Positions 11,700-22,995 of a DNA stretch of 64,000 nucleotides are shown here, piece by piece. Within the stretch, counting starts at the first letter, position 1. Each line of letters opens with the position of its first letter. A program made the position numbers and the translations under genes. The stretch spans positions 1,210,001 to 1,274,000 of the forward strand of contig CAJHNH020001113.1 of assembly GCA_905116865.2 (NCBI GenBank), written 5' to 3'. Below the pieces are notes generated by a model that was not told the origin of the DNA, did not search any database, and worked only from the letters and a program-made list of their open reading frames with translations. This DNA is from Candidula unifasciata (taxonomy: Eukaryota; Mollusca; Gastropoda; Stylommatophora; Geomitridae).

Positions 11700-12405
11700 A
11701 CCGTCAAGTATGACATGAAAATAAACACCACGAAAACTGAGGTAATGAGAATAGGCAGGAAACATAATACCATGAACGTTCATGTTAACGGTACTACAAT
11801 CAAACAAGTACGAGAATTCAAATATCTAGGAAACACATTTACGGAGGATAGTAGACTCAACAGAGAGATAGAAGCCAGCGTACAGAAGGCAAATACTGTC
11901 ACATGCCAGTTAGCCCCACTGCTTAGACACCCAAATGTCTCTTTTCCAGCAAAACAGCAAATTATTAATAGCATCTTTATCACTACTTTATGTTATCAGT
12001 GCCAAACATGGACAATGAATAGGACACTAGATCAGAAAATAACTACATGTTAAATGCGCTGTCTTCGCAAGGTCACTAACAACACTAGACGAGACAGGGT
12101 TACGAATACCAGCATTAGAGAGAACGTTGGAATACGACCATGTCTGGATTATATTGACAGACAAAGAATGAAATGGTTTGGCCATGATGCAGTAATGCAG
12201 CCAGACCAGACTGCACATGAGATTTTTTACAGTAAAACATCTGGAAGGAAGGCGAGAGGAAGACCAAGAAAGAGACTGATAAATGGCCTAGCTGAAACCA
12301 GCAAAAAAAAAAAAAAAAAAAAGAACAAATCCATCACTCTAGCCACCCAAGAAGCTCAAGACAGAAAACCACGACACTGGGTTACAAGCTGGTTACAGTG
12401 AGACG
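11700..12405 (+). pseudogene. LINE reverse-transcriptase C-terminal half with one in-frame stop
   Basis: A plus-strand frame from about 11715 to 12400 reads as the thumb/C-terminal region of a non-LTR reverse transcriptase. It has Thr-Lys-Thr-Glu-Val-Met, then Phe-Lys-Tyr-Leu-Gly-Asn, Gln-Thr-Trp-Thr-Met, a Lys-Trp-Phe-Gly-His motif and Gly-Arg-Pro-Arg-Lys-Arg near the end. The only break is TAA at 12051-12053. A poly(A) run at 12302-12321 sits inside the frame. The frame stays open for over 220 codons, so the copy is fairly young compared with the others. Confidence 0.82.
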
Positions 12406-12817
12406 ACAAAAGAATGAAGATGTCATCATTAAAATAAAGGATATACAGAGTGAAGTTGAACAAATGGGGAGGACAAGGGCTAACCTGCATTTAGAAGGAA
12501 AGGATAAAACCACTTGGCGTGAGCTGATTAACGTCCTATGCTCCATTGGAGGATAGAAGGCAGAATAATTTCTGCAGGGGCATGCAGAGACACGCTACAG
12601 ACTTAACATGAGCTGTGACTCACATGACTCCTTATAGAGCTGTGGTTTTCAACCTGTGAAACCGGCAGAAAAGGGACAGAATGGGGTCACGGAAGTTTAA
12701 AGGGAGCGTAGCACAAATTTAAAATTGAGTTCATTTATAGTTGTAATAATCGGTTTACTAACACACTGATTCTATTAGTTGTTGGCGAATTTAAAAAAAA
12801 AAAATAACTTTTTCATG

Positions 12818-12955
12818 TTGTTGAATGTTGAATTAAGTATTGACACCATAGCACTCGTGACACCCCCATAACCGCTCTGTCCCCATCTTCAACAGCAAAC
12901 GAAAAGTTCCAATTCCGAAGGTACCAGTAACTGTGTGGTTGTATGTTTTTTTTTT
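12818..12955 (-). pseudogene. RNase H-type LINE, extreme 3'-end fragment
   Basis: The segment 'tgttgaattaagtattgaca' with 'cccccatcttcaacagcaaacg' matches the minus-oriented 3' ends at 16268-16400 and 50010-50160. Confidence 0.7.
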
Positions 12956-13062
12956 TTAAACATTCTTTTTGACACCTTGGTGTATATGGCTGTATTTCTT
13001 CATTTCTAAAACATTATTAATCGTGGCTTCAGGTCCTGATAGAGCCGTTCTTTTTTTTTTTT

Positions 13063-13248
13063 GAAAATGGCCTTAGTTGCCATGTCGACCCAGCCTTGAG
13101 AGGGTACCAGGTACAGTCCTGGGAAGTAAAGGAGGCCGGAGGGATACTGACCACATCATCCACCGAGTGCCGATTGGTCAATAATATGTAGGTATATGCC
13201 CTATATGCCCAATACGTCTAAAGGCATGAAAAAGGGACCTTCACTGTT
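13063..13248 (+). mobile_element. Family-A SINE body, first of a tandem pair
   Basis: It contains 'gtcgacccagccttgagagg', 'gggaagtaaaggaggccgg' and 'gcccaatacgtctaaagg'. It is followed within 20 bp by a second copy in the same orientation. Confidence 0.78.
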
Positions 13249-13255
13249 ACTTATT

Positions 13256-13462
13256 TATTACCAGTAATGACCTTGGCTCCCAGGTCGACCCAGCCTTGAG
13301 TGGGTACCGTTTGCAATCCCGGGAAGTAGAGGCGGCCGGCGTGATGCTGACCACATCACCCATCTTGTGCCGTTGGTCTATAAAAATATAGGTCTAGCCC
13401 TATATGCCCTATACGCCTAAAGGCGTGGAAAGGGTCCTTTACTTTTTTTACTTTATTTATTA
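13256..13462 (+). mobile_element. Family-A SINE body, second of a tandem pair
   Basis: It contains 'gaccttggctcccaggtcga', 'gggaagtagaggcggccggc' and 'gccctatacgcctaaaggcg', then a T/A-rich tail. The pair may be a tandem duplication or two insertions. Confidence 0.78.
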
Positions 13463-13527
13463 CCAGTGCTTGGGTTTCTCTTTTTGTCTTCCTCTTTTCA
13501 ATCATTTTCTTTTAACGTTTATGAGGA

Positions 13528-13530
<3 letters not shown>

Positions 13531-13562
<32 letters not shown>
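13531..13562. repeat. Poly(G) run of 32
   Basis: Thirty-two consecutive G follow 'gaggaggag'. The length of such runs is often unreliable in assemblies. Confidence 0.95.
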
Positions 13563-13563
<1 letters not shown>

Positions 13564-13597
13564 AAAGCGTGGTACTCTTACTATAAATCTAGGAAGC

Positions 13598-13805
13598 TTA
13601 GTAAAAGTTAGTTGCGTATCCTTTACAGGACATTGCAGAACCAACCCCAGCAGTTTTTGACTGTTGTGGATTTTTCTAGGCAAATTGCTTTCTGGACGGT
13701 GGCCTTTTCGATACCACTGTCGAAATCGGTGCAAAGCCCTCATCTGGGATCGAACCCGGCACCTCGGTATTACGAAGCGCGTTCACAAGGCTTAAGCCAC
13801 TGACA
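13598..13805 (-). mobile_element. tRNA-derived SINE (family C), copy 2
   Basis: The minus strand carries the B-box 'gggttcgatcccag' and the body seen at 9290-9490. The tRNA-like part extends to about 13800. Confidence 0.78.
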
Positions 13806-13869
13806 GAAATAAATAAAAAAGGTTGAAAACCACTTTTATAGCACAACGAAACACTGTCGGTTGGAAACA

Positions 13870-15100
13870 CAGAAAGGCGCTAGCTTGATTCGCTCGTGTG
13901 CATGGCCAGGCTTAGACTTGACGAGGCCCTGAGACTAATAAAGCCCTGAGGCCCCTACCGTGTTAAATTACACAAGTTAATCTCATAAAACTCTTAAATA
14001 TGTACGCCTGTTAAATAAATATATGTAAAATAGGAACATACCAAAATAAAAAATTTTAAAGAATGTTTTTGCACAACCGGAAAAAAAACACCACTTTGCA
14101 AATGGCTGGTTTAGCCTTCAGCTGTATGCCGGGTATGCGGTCTACGAGGCAACTGAGTGTACATATTAAATGGCGAACACTGTGATTGCTATAACTGGTC
14201 CAGTACTGAAAGAAGATATATCGCCAATACCACTCACAACACTCAACTCTTTGAGTCCCAAGGAACGTATCATACATTCACAGGTTCCTTCATAGAAGAC
14301 CAATGAATGCAAGATGCGTTAGTTTTACATCTCTCATCACTACCTCTTGGGCTTCTGATGCAAAACCTCCTGGGACTGACAGGGTTAAAGGGAAAGACGA
14401 ATACTGCAAATGGACACGACTTCCTATCCCTGCCTAGGACGAGGGACCTAAACGTGCAACCAGGAGCTGCAAGAAATGAACATTTTTTTTTTTACCAAAG
14501 GCACAAAACGTTTGATTAATCAACACAGAACAAGCGTCATCAGTCGTCTTTTACGCTTGTAAAGCGTTAATGAAGAGATTGGGGCACTTGTGGATCTGTC
14601 CGGATAGCTGTAACGATAATACTTACTAATCACAAGTCACTGACTTTCAGACTGTCTAATTCGCCCCATCGCTTCCTCACCGCAGGTTTGGCTTCGGTCA
14701 GTGCACCACAGCATAGTAAACATTTTAATGTAGGAAACCTTCAACTGCTTGATGCTGTAGAAGTAAACATAAAACGAAAGTGCCATTAGTTGTGAATGAC
14801 AGTAATTCTTCCACTGCAAGATCGGCACAGTAAATCAAATCAACGAATTTACGTGTGAACTGTTAACTAATAAATAGCAGGAGGTGTCCTATTTATGGTG
14901 GCTAAACAAATAACTAAGATAAAATTTGTGCAAAGGTTAAATATATTGGGGGAAAAGCAAGCTAATGGCTACAAGGACATTAAAATAGCTGTATTTACTG
15001 CTGATATTTACCACTTCTTTTGGCGGTTTGGGCCGGGGTAGTGGTCTTGAGTCTGTAGTTTTAGAACCGCGTGACTAATGCAGTCGCTATAGCACAAGTA
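13870..15100. other. Intron 1 segment with no recognised feature
   Basis: AT-rich, mostly unique-looking DNA. No domain, splice-competent exon or repeat copy was recognised on either strand. Confidence 0.5.
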
Positions 15101-15104
15101 AGTA

Positions 15105-15325
15105 AAAACCCTTTCCCCATCTTTAGGCGTTTTGCTTACATTAGACACATATTTTATAGTCCAATCGATACTTCATGGTGATGTGGTCAACATCACTCCG
15201 ACCGCCTTTGCTTTCCATGACTTTACCTAGTATTCATTTACGGCTCCTTCAGTAGCTGAACCCACGTCTTTCCGATCCATATACGACCGTCTAGTCGCTT
15301 AACCACAGCGGTCTCCTACGACGGA
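15105..15325 (-). mobile_element. Family-A SINE, near full length
   Basis: The minus strand shows the body ('gtcaacatcactccgaccgcctttgc') and a tRNA-like head ending near 15320. Confidence 0.7.
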
Positions 15326-15379
15326 CTGTGATGTTAGGAGTTTAATTTTGCAGCGGTGGGGAAAAAAAGGGAGCGCGGG

Positions 15380-15458
15380 CATCCATAACTTTACAGAGGA
15401 TTCGAAATCGCGTCTGCCGAATCAGAGCCCTGCGTCCTTAACCGCTTGGCCAGCCTCA
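15380..15458 (-). pseudogene. tRNA-Ser/Leu-like fragment or SINE head
   Basis: Read on the minus strand, 'gaggctggccaagcggttaa' resembles the D-arm/A-box of a type II tRNA, and 'tttcgaatcctc' resembles the T loop/B box about 40 nt on. There is no proper acceptor pairing, so it is more likely a SINE head than a working tRNA. Confidence 0.5.
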
Positions 15459-15689
15459 AGTGCGAGAGCATAAACCGGTGAAAAGATATCCTGCGAACCC
15501 ATTTAGTGACCATTTGAAAATAAATTTCGTTCGTTCTTTCTGTCTGTCTTGTTTACTCCAACGAAAAAGTAATACAATTTCGTGTGAAACAAAGTATGTT
15601 TCAAAAGCTGCCGGATCAGAGGGCCAGTCTGTCCGCTTGTGGGACCTTCCCTTCCTAAACCAGCTGCACAACCAAGCCTAAGAACCTCA

Positions 15690-15920
15690 TCAGCGACCGG
15701 TTAGCCCATTGGCTCACCGGCAGACGACTTCGTCGCCGGTCGGGACAGTATTAGGCTCTGTCTGCGCTGATCGCTTCAACACTGCAGGAATTCTTTTCAG
15801 GGCTCTCGGTGGCGTGCAGTGCTTAGCCACTTTTTTTTCTGGCGCACATAACCTTCAGGGATGCTGGCTCAACGTGACGATTTTTCATTTTCTCTCGAGC
15901 AAAGCAACGGAACGCCTAAG
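15690..15920 (+). repeat. Interspersed repeat D, copy 2
   Basis: It matches 450-715 through 'agacgacttcgtcg', 'cgggacagtatt', 'ctctcggtggcgtgcagtg' and 'ggcgcacataacct'. It may be tRNA-derived ('ggttagcccattggctcacc'). Confidence 0.65.
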
Positions 15921-16267
15921 AACTTAGTCTTCATAGCCATAACATTCAGCGTTTTATGTGTTTGTATCTCTACTTCCTGGTTTGAGGTCAGACTCGTCCC
16001 CAACACGCTGATCCGATAGAAGCCGTTGGCACAAGTTAGGATGTCCACAGTGCTGCATTTAGGCATAAACCAACTAAGCTGCGGGTTAGGGCCTCACAAT
16101 CTGAAGGGGCTTTAATAAATTCATATTTTTTTGAAACAGTTTTATTCTTCTAGTAAAGCCTTTTAGAGAATTGTATTGTATAATTTATGTGATTTTACAG
16201 ACACATTTTCGATTATTTCTTTCACAAAGTGAAGCGACAATATTTTTTCATCATCCATATAATGCAT

Positions 16268-16670
16268 GTTAAATGTTGAATTAAGAATCGACATCACAGC
16301 ACACAGGACACCCCGATAAACGCCCCGCCCCCATCTTCAGCAGCAAACGAAGAGTTACAAATTTGATGGCACCTTCAACTGTCTGACTGTATATCCGCCT
16401 TGCCTTTTCTCTGAGTGTTGAGCGTCGGCCATATCCCCTGGTAACGCCCCGCAGCGCAATTCTCCTCAGACCGTTAAACCTATCTATGTCTTCGCACTGT
16501 TCACTCGCTCGCAGAGGGCCCTCACAATATCTAGCTTGACATACATCAATTACCCACCAAGTGGTGCAGAGCCGGCCAATCTATCCACCTGCTCATTTCC
16601 CAACACACTGGCATCCCCTTAAAAAAATCCAAAGGACGCTAAATATGATATCACAACGTCTAGTTTGAGA
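16268..16670 (-). pseudogene. RNase H-type LINE 3' end, left arm of an inverted pair
   Basis: This segment is an imperfect reverse complement of 16790-17192. On the minus strand it corresponds to the C-terminal RNase H and 3' UTR of a LINE. The outer boundary 'gttaaatgttgaatt' matches the inverted outer boundary 'aattcaacattaaac' at 17178-17192. Confidence 0.78.
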
Positions 16671-16789
16671 ATGGAGGTGGAGGTAGTCACTGCTGCCTTT
16701 CGCTGACTTGAGAATCAGCTGTACACACTTGTGGTCATTGTTACTAAGTCACAGAGCATGCTGAGAAAGGTGGGGACAGGCATGCTCCG

Positions 16790-17192
16790 TGCAGAGTGGC
16801 AAGCATCACTTCAGAGGTCCCGGATAGTTAGCATCCTTTGGATATTTTCTCAAGGTCATACCGGTGTGCTGGGAAAAGAGCAGACAGAAAGACTGGCCGG
16901 TTCTGCACCATTTGGTGGTGAACTAATGTATGACAAGCTGGATGTTGAGGGCCCTTTGGGAGTTAGTGAACAGTGCCAAGGAATATATAGATAATTATAG
17001 TCTGAGGAGAATGACACAGCGAGGAGTTACAAGGGATCTGGCCGACGCTCGACACTCAGGGCAAAGCAAGAATCAGACAGTTACTGGTACCATCGGAATT
17101 TTAACTGTTCGCTTGCTGCTGGAGATAGGGACGGAACGCTTATGGGGATTGTCACGAGTGCTGTGATGTCGATTCCTAATTCAACATTAAAC
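16790..17192 (+). pseudogene. RNase H-type LINE 3' end, right arm of an inverted pair
   Basis: The plus strand encodes Gly-His-Thr-Gly-Val-Leu-Gly-Lys-Glu-Gln-Thr-Glu-Arg-Leu-Ala-Gly-Ser-Ala, a diverged RNase H motif (usual G-H-x-G-x-x-G-N-E-x-A-D-x-L-A). The catalytic Asp position is Glu here. The C-terminal stretch ends Gly-Thr-Glu-Arg-Leu-Trp-Gly-Leu before the stop. It faces the left arm across about 120 bp. Confidence 0.8.
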
Positions 17193-17503
17193 ACTCCCAT
17201 TTAGCTTTTTTTTTTTACATCTGATGCACACCGCTTGAACTCTTCTACTTTTTATTTTCTCTTTCTAGCTTCTCTACGTTCCTCTTGTAACCAGTGAGGT
17301 GCTATCGCACTTTCTGTAATTGTTTAACGGCTGCTCGCTTTGCTTTCCATGCCTGTTTTACTTCTTAGGTCCACTATGGAGGCTGCACAAAAGCAGAGGT
17401 GGTAGTTCTGCTGCATACCTTCTGTCGAAGGCATCTAAGAAGGGTACTGGCCCTCTCATACTTAAAAGTTTTGCGCGTTTTCACGGCCCTGATCTTGTTA
17501 GCT

Positions 17504-17830
17504 TTAGTAATTAAGACTGCATGACATATGGTCACTCCCATGATCGCCTAGGACACTCCATTTTGTGTCCAGCACTGCTGACTGGGAAACAAACGCCAAA
17601 TCAGTTGAAGTGTCTGCATCACCAGGTCTCGTAGTACTGTTTCCCCTAGTACTGTCCCATGCTCTGTTCCGTGCATTGAAATCTCCACAAATGAGAAGCC
17701 TAATATCAGAGATTTCCTCCAACTCTTTGAGCCCGTCCGAGTGTTCTTTTGTGACAAGAGAGTCAACAGCAGCGTAAAGATTTACTAAAATTCCACGCAG
17801 TGCACCCATAATCTATCTGCATACCCTGAA
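17504..17830 (-). pseudogene. LINE endonuclease (EEP/APE) domain fragment
   Basis: The minus strand has an open frame of about 100 codons with Leu-Ile-Cys-Gly-Asp-Phe-Asn-Ala-Arg-Asn and, near the end, Gly-Asp-His-Gly-Ser-Asp-His. These are the GDFNA and SDH signatures of the endonuclease/exonuclease/phosphatase domain of non-LTR retrotransposons. The N-terminal third and the reverse transcriptase are absent. Confidence 0.85.
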
Positions 17831-17929
17831 CAAATAACATTTTAAAATCCATATTTATAGCTCTGTAAAAGAAACCAGGCACTTTAAAATATGAAGACCA
17901 TCGCACAATAAGTCGTTTGAGTAACAAGA

Positions 17930-18310
17930 GATGCTACTGAGAATAATTATGAGAAGAATAAGAGACAAAATTAAACCAGAAATCAGCGATGAACAATGTG
18001 GATTTGTAGAAGGAAAAGGTAACAACAATGCCATTTAGACCCTAAGGACATTGTCAGAAAGAGCTATAGAAGTAAACACTGATTAGTCATAGACTATACA
18101 TAGGCATTTTGCTTGTGAAACGTCAAGAAATAATCAAACTTAGAAAAATCAAACCAGAATATGTATTGACAGCAAACTGCAGCGATACGAATTACCAACT
18201 GTTTAGGTACATTTCAGTGCATAAAGAGGGGTGTACAACAAAGATGTGTACTGTCACCTGATTTATTTTCACTATACAGTGAATATGTAATGATATCATT
18301 AATTGATATG
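17930..18310 (+). pseudogene. LINE reverse-transcriptase fragment
   Basis: The plus strand encodes Ile-Lys-Pro-Glu-Ile-Ser-Asp-Glu-Gln-Cys-Gly-Phe-Val-Glu-Gly-Lys-Gly, then a TAG. In another frame comes Arg-Gly-Val-Gln-Gln-Arg-Cys-Val-Leu-Ser-Pro-Asp-Leu-Phe-Ser, typical of RT motifs before the catalytic ADD. Stops and frameshifts make it dead. Confidence 0.78.
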
Positions 18311-18376
18311 CCCGAAATTGTGGCTGGTGAGCATAATATAAACAAATATCAATAAAATTGAAAATGATGAGTCCGT

Positions 18377-18917
18377 TTGCAAATACTGCTGACACAACTC
18401 AGCCTTCAGCGAAGAGTCGTAATGCAGTGGATACCGTCGCATTGTGGAGTGCCTGGAAATGAGAAAGCTGATCAACTGGCAGGGGAAGGTGCGACAAAAG
18501 AGCAGCTGGATGTACCAGTCAAATACCACCAAAAGAAAAGAATCATTAAATTGACCAGGAAACCACCAGCCCCAGCACAAGACGATTATTTTATTATGCA
18601 CAGACCAGAACAAGTCATTATCCCCCGCCTCAGAACAGGGCACAACCGATTACATAACCACGTGTACACAAAATTCAAGATAGGTGTATCAGCCATGTGC
18701 ACCTGTGGAAAGGTGCCCCAGTCAGCAGAGAATGTACTCCAGGACTGCACCGTCTTTGACACATTAAAGCAAACCTTTTGGCCAGAATAAACAACAGTGG
18801 AACGTAAACTCTATGGACCACTGGATGAACTAACAACAGTGAAATGTATACAAGAGACAAAACTGCTGATATAGACAACTTTTTTTCAGGCGAACAAAGA
18901 AGAAGAAGAAGAAGAAG
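18377..18917 (+). pseudogene. LINE RNase H C-terminus and 3' UTR with (GAA)n tail
   Basis: A 137-codon frame holds Trp-Ile-Pro-Ser-His-Cys-Gly-Val-Pro-Gly-Asn-Glu-Lys-Ala-Asp-Gln-Leu-Ala, the final His/Asp motif of RNase H. A Cys-rich tail (Met-Cys-Thr-Cys-Gly, then Leu-Gln-Asp-Cys) follows. The 3' end is a GAAGAAGAA tract (18897-18917), probably the element's own tail. Related copies lie at 26690-27560 (minus) and 38575-38895 (plus). The 5' part is missing, as is usual for truncated insertions. Confidence 0.88.
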
Positions 18918-19389
18918 ATGAGTCCGGTTTTTTTTTTTCTAAATTATCCTTCTGTTTGTACATTGTGTAATCCTTAAGTTTAATGTCATAAACTAGACAT
19001 CATAAAGCTTATGGAAAAAAATTATAGAAAGATATAAAACCGAACGAAACAAAAATCAGCTAGCTTCACATTATAACAAACACATACGAAAAGTGAACGT
19101 TGCGGCTAGAGAGCCTTCATCAGCACACACATAAAAAATTAAATGAATACACAAAACTCACATAACTGACGTATCCCGATCAAAATAGAATGAAATAATA
19201 GCTGAAAAAATAATTGTGTGCTGTGTTTATATATGTATCGTTAAAGTAACGTTAATCTCCCCCAAAAAGAGTAGGTCACTTTTTATTCACAAGTTTGTTG
19301 TGCCTAGGTGACAGGTTCAGGAACTACCAATCAAAACTGAGCTAGTCTGTATATGGGCTGGGCGTGGGGAGATTAACGTTACGTTAACC

Positions 19390-19390
<1 letters not shown>

Positions 19391-19475
<85 letters not shown>
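19391..19475. repeat. (TA)n-(TG)n microsatellite
   Basis: About 34 bp of TA dinucleotides run directly into about 50 bp of TG dinucleotides. Confidence 0.95.
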
Positions 19476-19478
<3 letters not shown>

Positions 19479-19775
19479 GTACATATATAAAACAAAAAAT
19501 AAGGCACAGTAATGTTGAACAATAATGCACAGTACAGACGAGTATAACGGGCACAGACAGAATATATCAGTTCCAGGAGGGCGGAACACACGAGGTGGGT
19601 AAAATTAGTATGAAACTCTACCTTTCACTATGCCAGAGATACAGTGTTTAGCTGTTGTGCTCATGCGATGAATGAAAAAAGGCACATAGGGGCTGGGGGA
19701 GGGGGCACTGTTGCAAACGAGCTGACACTGTTGTTGACTACTGTTATTCAGTATATTTCATGTACCTAATACGAT

Positions 19776-20018
19776 ATACTAACAATGTGCCCGGCTCACT
19801 AGCGTAGTTGGCTAAACCCGACTGCGCGATGACCGGGTGACAACTCCTTGTGGTCCGGGTTCACGCCCGGGGGTAGGCAGAAAGCCACATTTCTCCCATA
19901 TTTACACAATCTATCATGGAATCAAGGCCGAAGGGTTGCAATATCCATAGTACCGAGCCTAAGGGTTAACAACTCATGGCTTCTGGATACTAAAAAAAAA
20001 AAAAAAATACTAACAATG
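19776..20018 (+). mobile_element. tRNA-derived SINE (family B), copy 2, with 12-bp target duplication
   Basis: The 219-bp body (19788-20006) ends in a 15-bp poly(A) and is flanked by ATACTAACAATG on both sides (19776-19787 and 20007-20018). The B-box-like 'gggttcacgccc' lies at about 19857. It matches 6641-6834 along its whole length. Perfect duplications and an intact tail mark it as a fairly recent insertion. Confidence 0.93.
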
Positions 20019-20019
20019 C

Positions 20020-20850
<831 letters not shown>

Positions 20851-21239
20851 ACAAACATACATGTATATGCGACTCATATGTAGTATACATACAGTTAACT
20901 CATAATATATTACTTCTTCTTCTTCTTCTTCTTGCTACCAAGTCTCGATTACCAATTAAGTGCACTAAGCACATGCTGAGGGCATCACAAAAGGAGGGGC
21001 ACCACAGACAATATCAGTAGACTTGGAGCTAAGTGCTTACTTTCTCGGCTGAAATCAATGTAAAAATCCCACTAGAAAACAACGCAACAAGGCAGGCTGG
21101 ATGACTTATCTCTATTAAGTATAGAAGCAGGTGTGTTCACATAAGATTAATTTGAGGATATGATCATAGACTGCAATTTAAAAAAAAAATGGGAGAAGAC
21201 TTGGGGGAGGGGTTAAGTGCTCAGGGTATCCTCACATCT

Positions 21240-21790
21240 AATCTGGTCCAGTGTTGCCACTTTTCTTTGACAAAAAAAAAAAAAAGAAACACACACACAC
21301 ACATCCAAAACGGAGTCAAAAATATATAAAAACATCTAACTTTGCGTGAAAAACATTTAGAAAAAACATCCAAATGGAAAGAGTCACAAATTACATAGCA
21401 ATTGATAGGACTTACCCTAAAGAATCATGTCCTCATCTTTACTGAAGTCTGTCTTACAAGATCCACAGGATAAACTTAGCTTGGATGATGAAGTTGAAGC
21501 TTCAGATCCAAAATGACTCTGGTATGCTTTAGCTGTTCCAATTTCTTTTAATACCCAATCAGGGAGCTGATAAGTGGAACAGCCTTTTCCTACTCTTATC
21601 AGGCCGAATTTTATTGTCAAGATAGGATTTAAGAGGTCAAATTTCATCCTGTTTCTTAGGTTAGATTTGATAAATTCACTCCCAAAAAACATATAGAAAG
21701 ACATCTACTATCTAAACGTCAAAAACGTTTCTAAATGCAAAGAAAAAAATCTAAATCTGGATGTAAAACATCCAAAGTGGCAGCACTGAT
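21240..21790. other. Segment bounded by inverted 'gtgttgccacttt' sequences
   Basis: The stretch 'ctggtccagtgttgccactttt' near 21241 and 'aaagtggcagcactgatctggtc' near 21774 are inverted copies of each other. 'aacatctaa' and 'aaaacgtttctaaatg' words recur just inside both ends. It may be a small DNA transposon of about 540 bp; no clear target duplication was seen. Confidence 0.4.
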
Positions 21791-21799
21791 CTGGTCCTC

Positions 21800-22065
21800 T
21801 GGCACCATGCCATGTCTAGATGAGGTATAATTTACGGGAAAGTGCCCGACGTTTGTGCGCTCCGTCAACGGGTTTTCCCAGGAAATCTGTTATTCCCTTT
21901 GTCCATCGTTTGCATAATCGGTCTTTTCCTCCTGCCCGTCGGTACCATATTGCTTGCTGCTGTACATTGTTTGTCGACATCCCCGTTACATGGCCAAACC
22001 ATTTTACCTGTTGTCCCTTAATGAAATCCAGAGCTGCCACAACGCAGCCCCCCCCCCCTTTTTTT
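21800..22065 (-). pseudogene. LINE reverse-transcriptase C-terminal tail
   Basis: The minus strand encodes Lys-Trp-Phe-Gly-His-Val-Thr-Gly-Met and, later, Lys-Arg-Trp-Thr-Lys-Gly-Ile. This is the order seen at the C terminus of LINE RT proteins (W-F-G-H-V...G-x-x...R-W-x-D-x-I). Confidence 0.72.
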
Positions 22066-22079
22066 TAATTAAACCATCC

Positions 22080-22283
22080 TTGGGGGGGGGGGGGTCAAAC
22101 GACCCTTTCACATGGGTCTTCACAGACTATCACAAAACAAATATTTATTAAAGTTATGAAGTAGCGACGATATTAATTGTATAGCTAGGGGTCGTCACTA
22201 CATAACGAAGTGTATTAAAGGGTTGCCACAACATGAGGAATTGTATTAAAGAGTCGCATCATTTGGAAAATCGAGAGCCACTA
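22080..22283 (+). mobile_element. SPIN-like hAT element, 5'-truncated, with a duplicated 3' subterminal unit
   Basis: It carries 'gtcaaacgaccctttcac', 'gttatgaagtagcgacga', then the subterminal segment twice: 'gtattaaagggttgcc' after a diverged first unit, and 'acaacatgaggaattgta' in the second. It ends 'gagagccacta'. The order matches the element at 46239-46419, which has a single unit. The left end is obscured by C and G runs. Confidence 0.75.
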
Positions 22284-22299
22284 GCTTAGGGCATCCAAA

Positions 22300-22455
22300 G
22301 GGTCATAATCCGCTTCTAATGAACGGTAGACCCAGGTTTGAATCCTCGGTAAGGCTGGGGATTTTTTTCTGTAGGAGGCAAAACAAAAGCGTCGGCTGTA
22401 CAGTCGTAGCGACAGCACTAGCCATGAGGGCGTCAATCCTCAGACTTAAAGACCC
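22300..22455 (+). mobile_element. tRNA-derived SINE (family J) fragment
   Basis: The stretch 'ccaggtttgaatcctcggtaag' resembles a B box. The following 'tctgtaggaggcaaaac', 'ctgtacagtc' and 'cctcagacttaaagac' parallels 47545-47725. Confidence 0.55.
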
Positions 22456-22619
22456 CCCCCCCCTTCCCTCACACCCCCTCCCTCCTACACCGCAATAGTG
22501 GTAAAATAAAGGCAGTCATTGGCACTATAACGAACAAAAGAACGAACTTTATTTTCAAATGGTCACAAATTAGGCACGCAGGCCCGTCTTGTATTATGAA
22601 AATCAAGCAAAAATACAAA

Positions 22620-22880
22620 AGCACGGGTGGTAAAATGTATGCACACACTCGCACGCGCATACAAACACCCATATACAAACTTAAATCCACCAACTCACTT
22701 ACACACATATGCACCCTCATACATACACACACATCCACATACATATACATTTACACACATTCATACACACACGCACACATACATATACACACAAACACAC
22801 ATACCTACACATACATACATGCATGCATGCATACATACATCCAGACAGAACACACACACACACACTTACACACACATGAT
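22620..22880. repeat. Imperfect CA/CATA-rich low-complexity tract
   Basis: Long degenerate ACAC/ATAC sequence. The open frames of His and Thr here are artefacts. Confidence 0.9.
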
Positions 22881-22884
22881 TGCG

Positions 22885-22995
22885 ACCGGCAAAATTAGTA
22901 TTGGAACTCTGAGCTGGCTGCTAAAGATTGGGACGGAGCGCATATAGGAAGAATACGAGTGCTGTGATGTTAATTTTTGACTCAACTCAACTCTG
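22885..22995 (+). pseudogene. RNase H-type LINE 3'-end fragment
   Basis: The stretch 'gctggctgctaaagattggg' with 'acgagtgctgtgatgtt' matches the 3' end at 17110-17175. Confidence 0.7.

Noticed and set aside
12636..12715. Another SPIN-like hAT terminus ('gtggttttcaacctgtgaaa')
   Set aside because: Only the first 20 bp resemble the terminus; no internal motifs or right end were found.
18377..18790. Host RNase H gene
   Set aside because: Only the C-terminal motif is present, it has a LINE-type GAA tail, and two more copies occur in the window. It is therefore a truncated retrotransposon.
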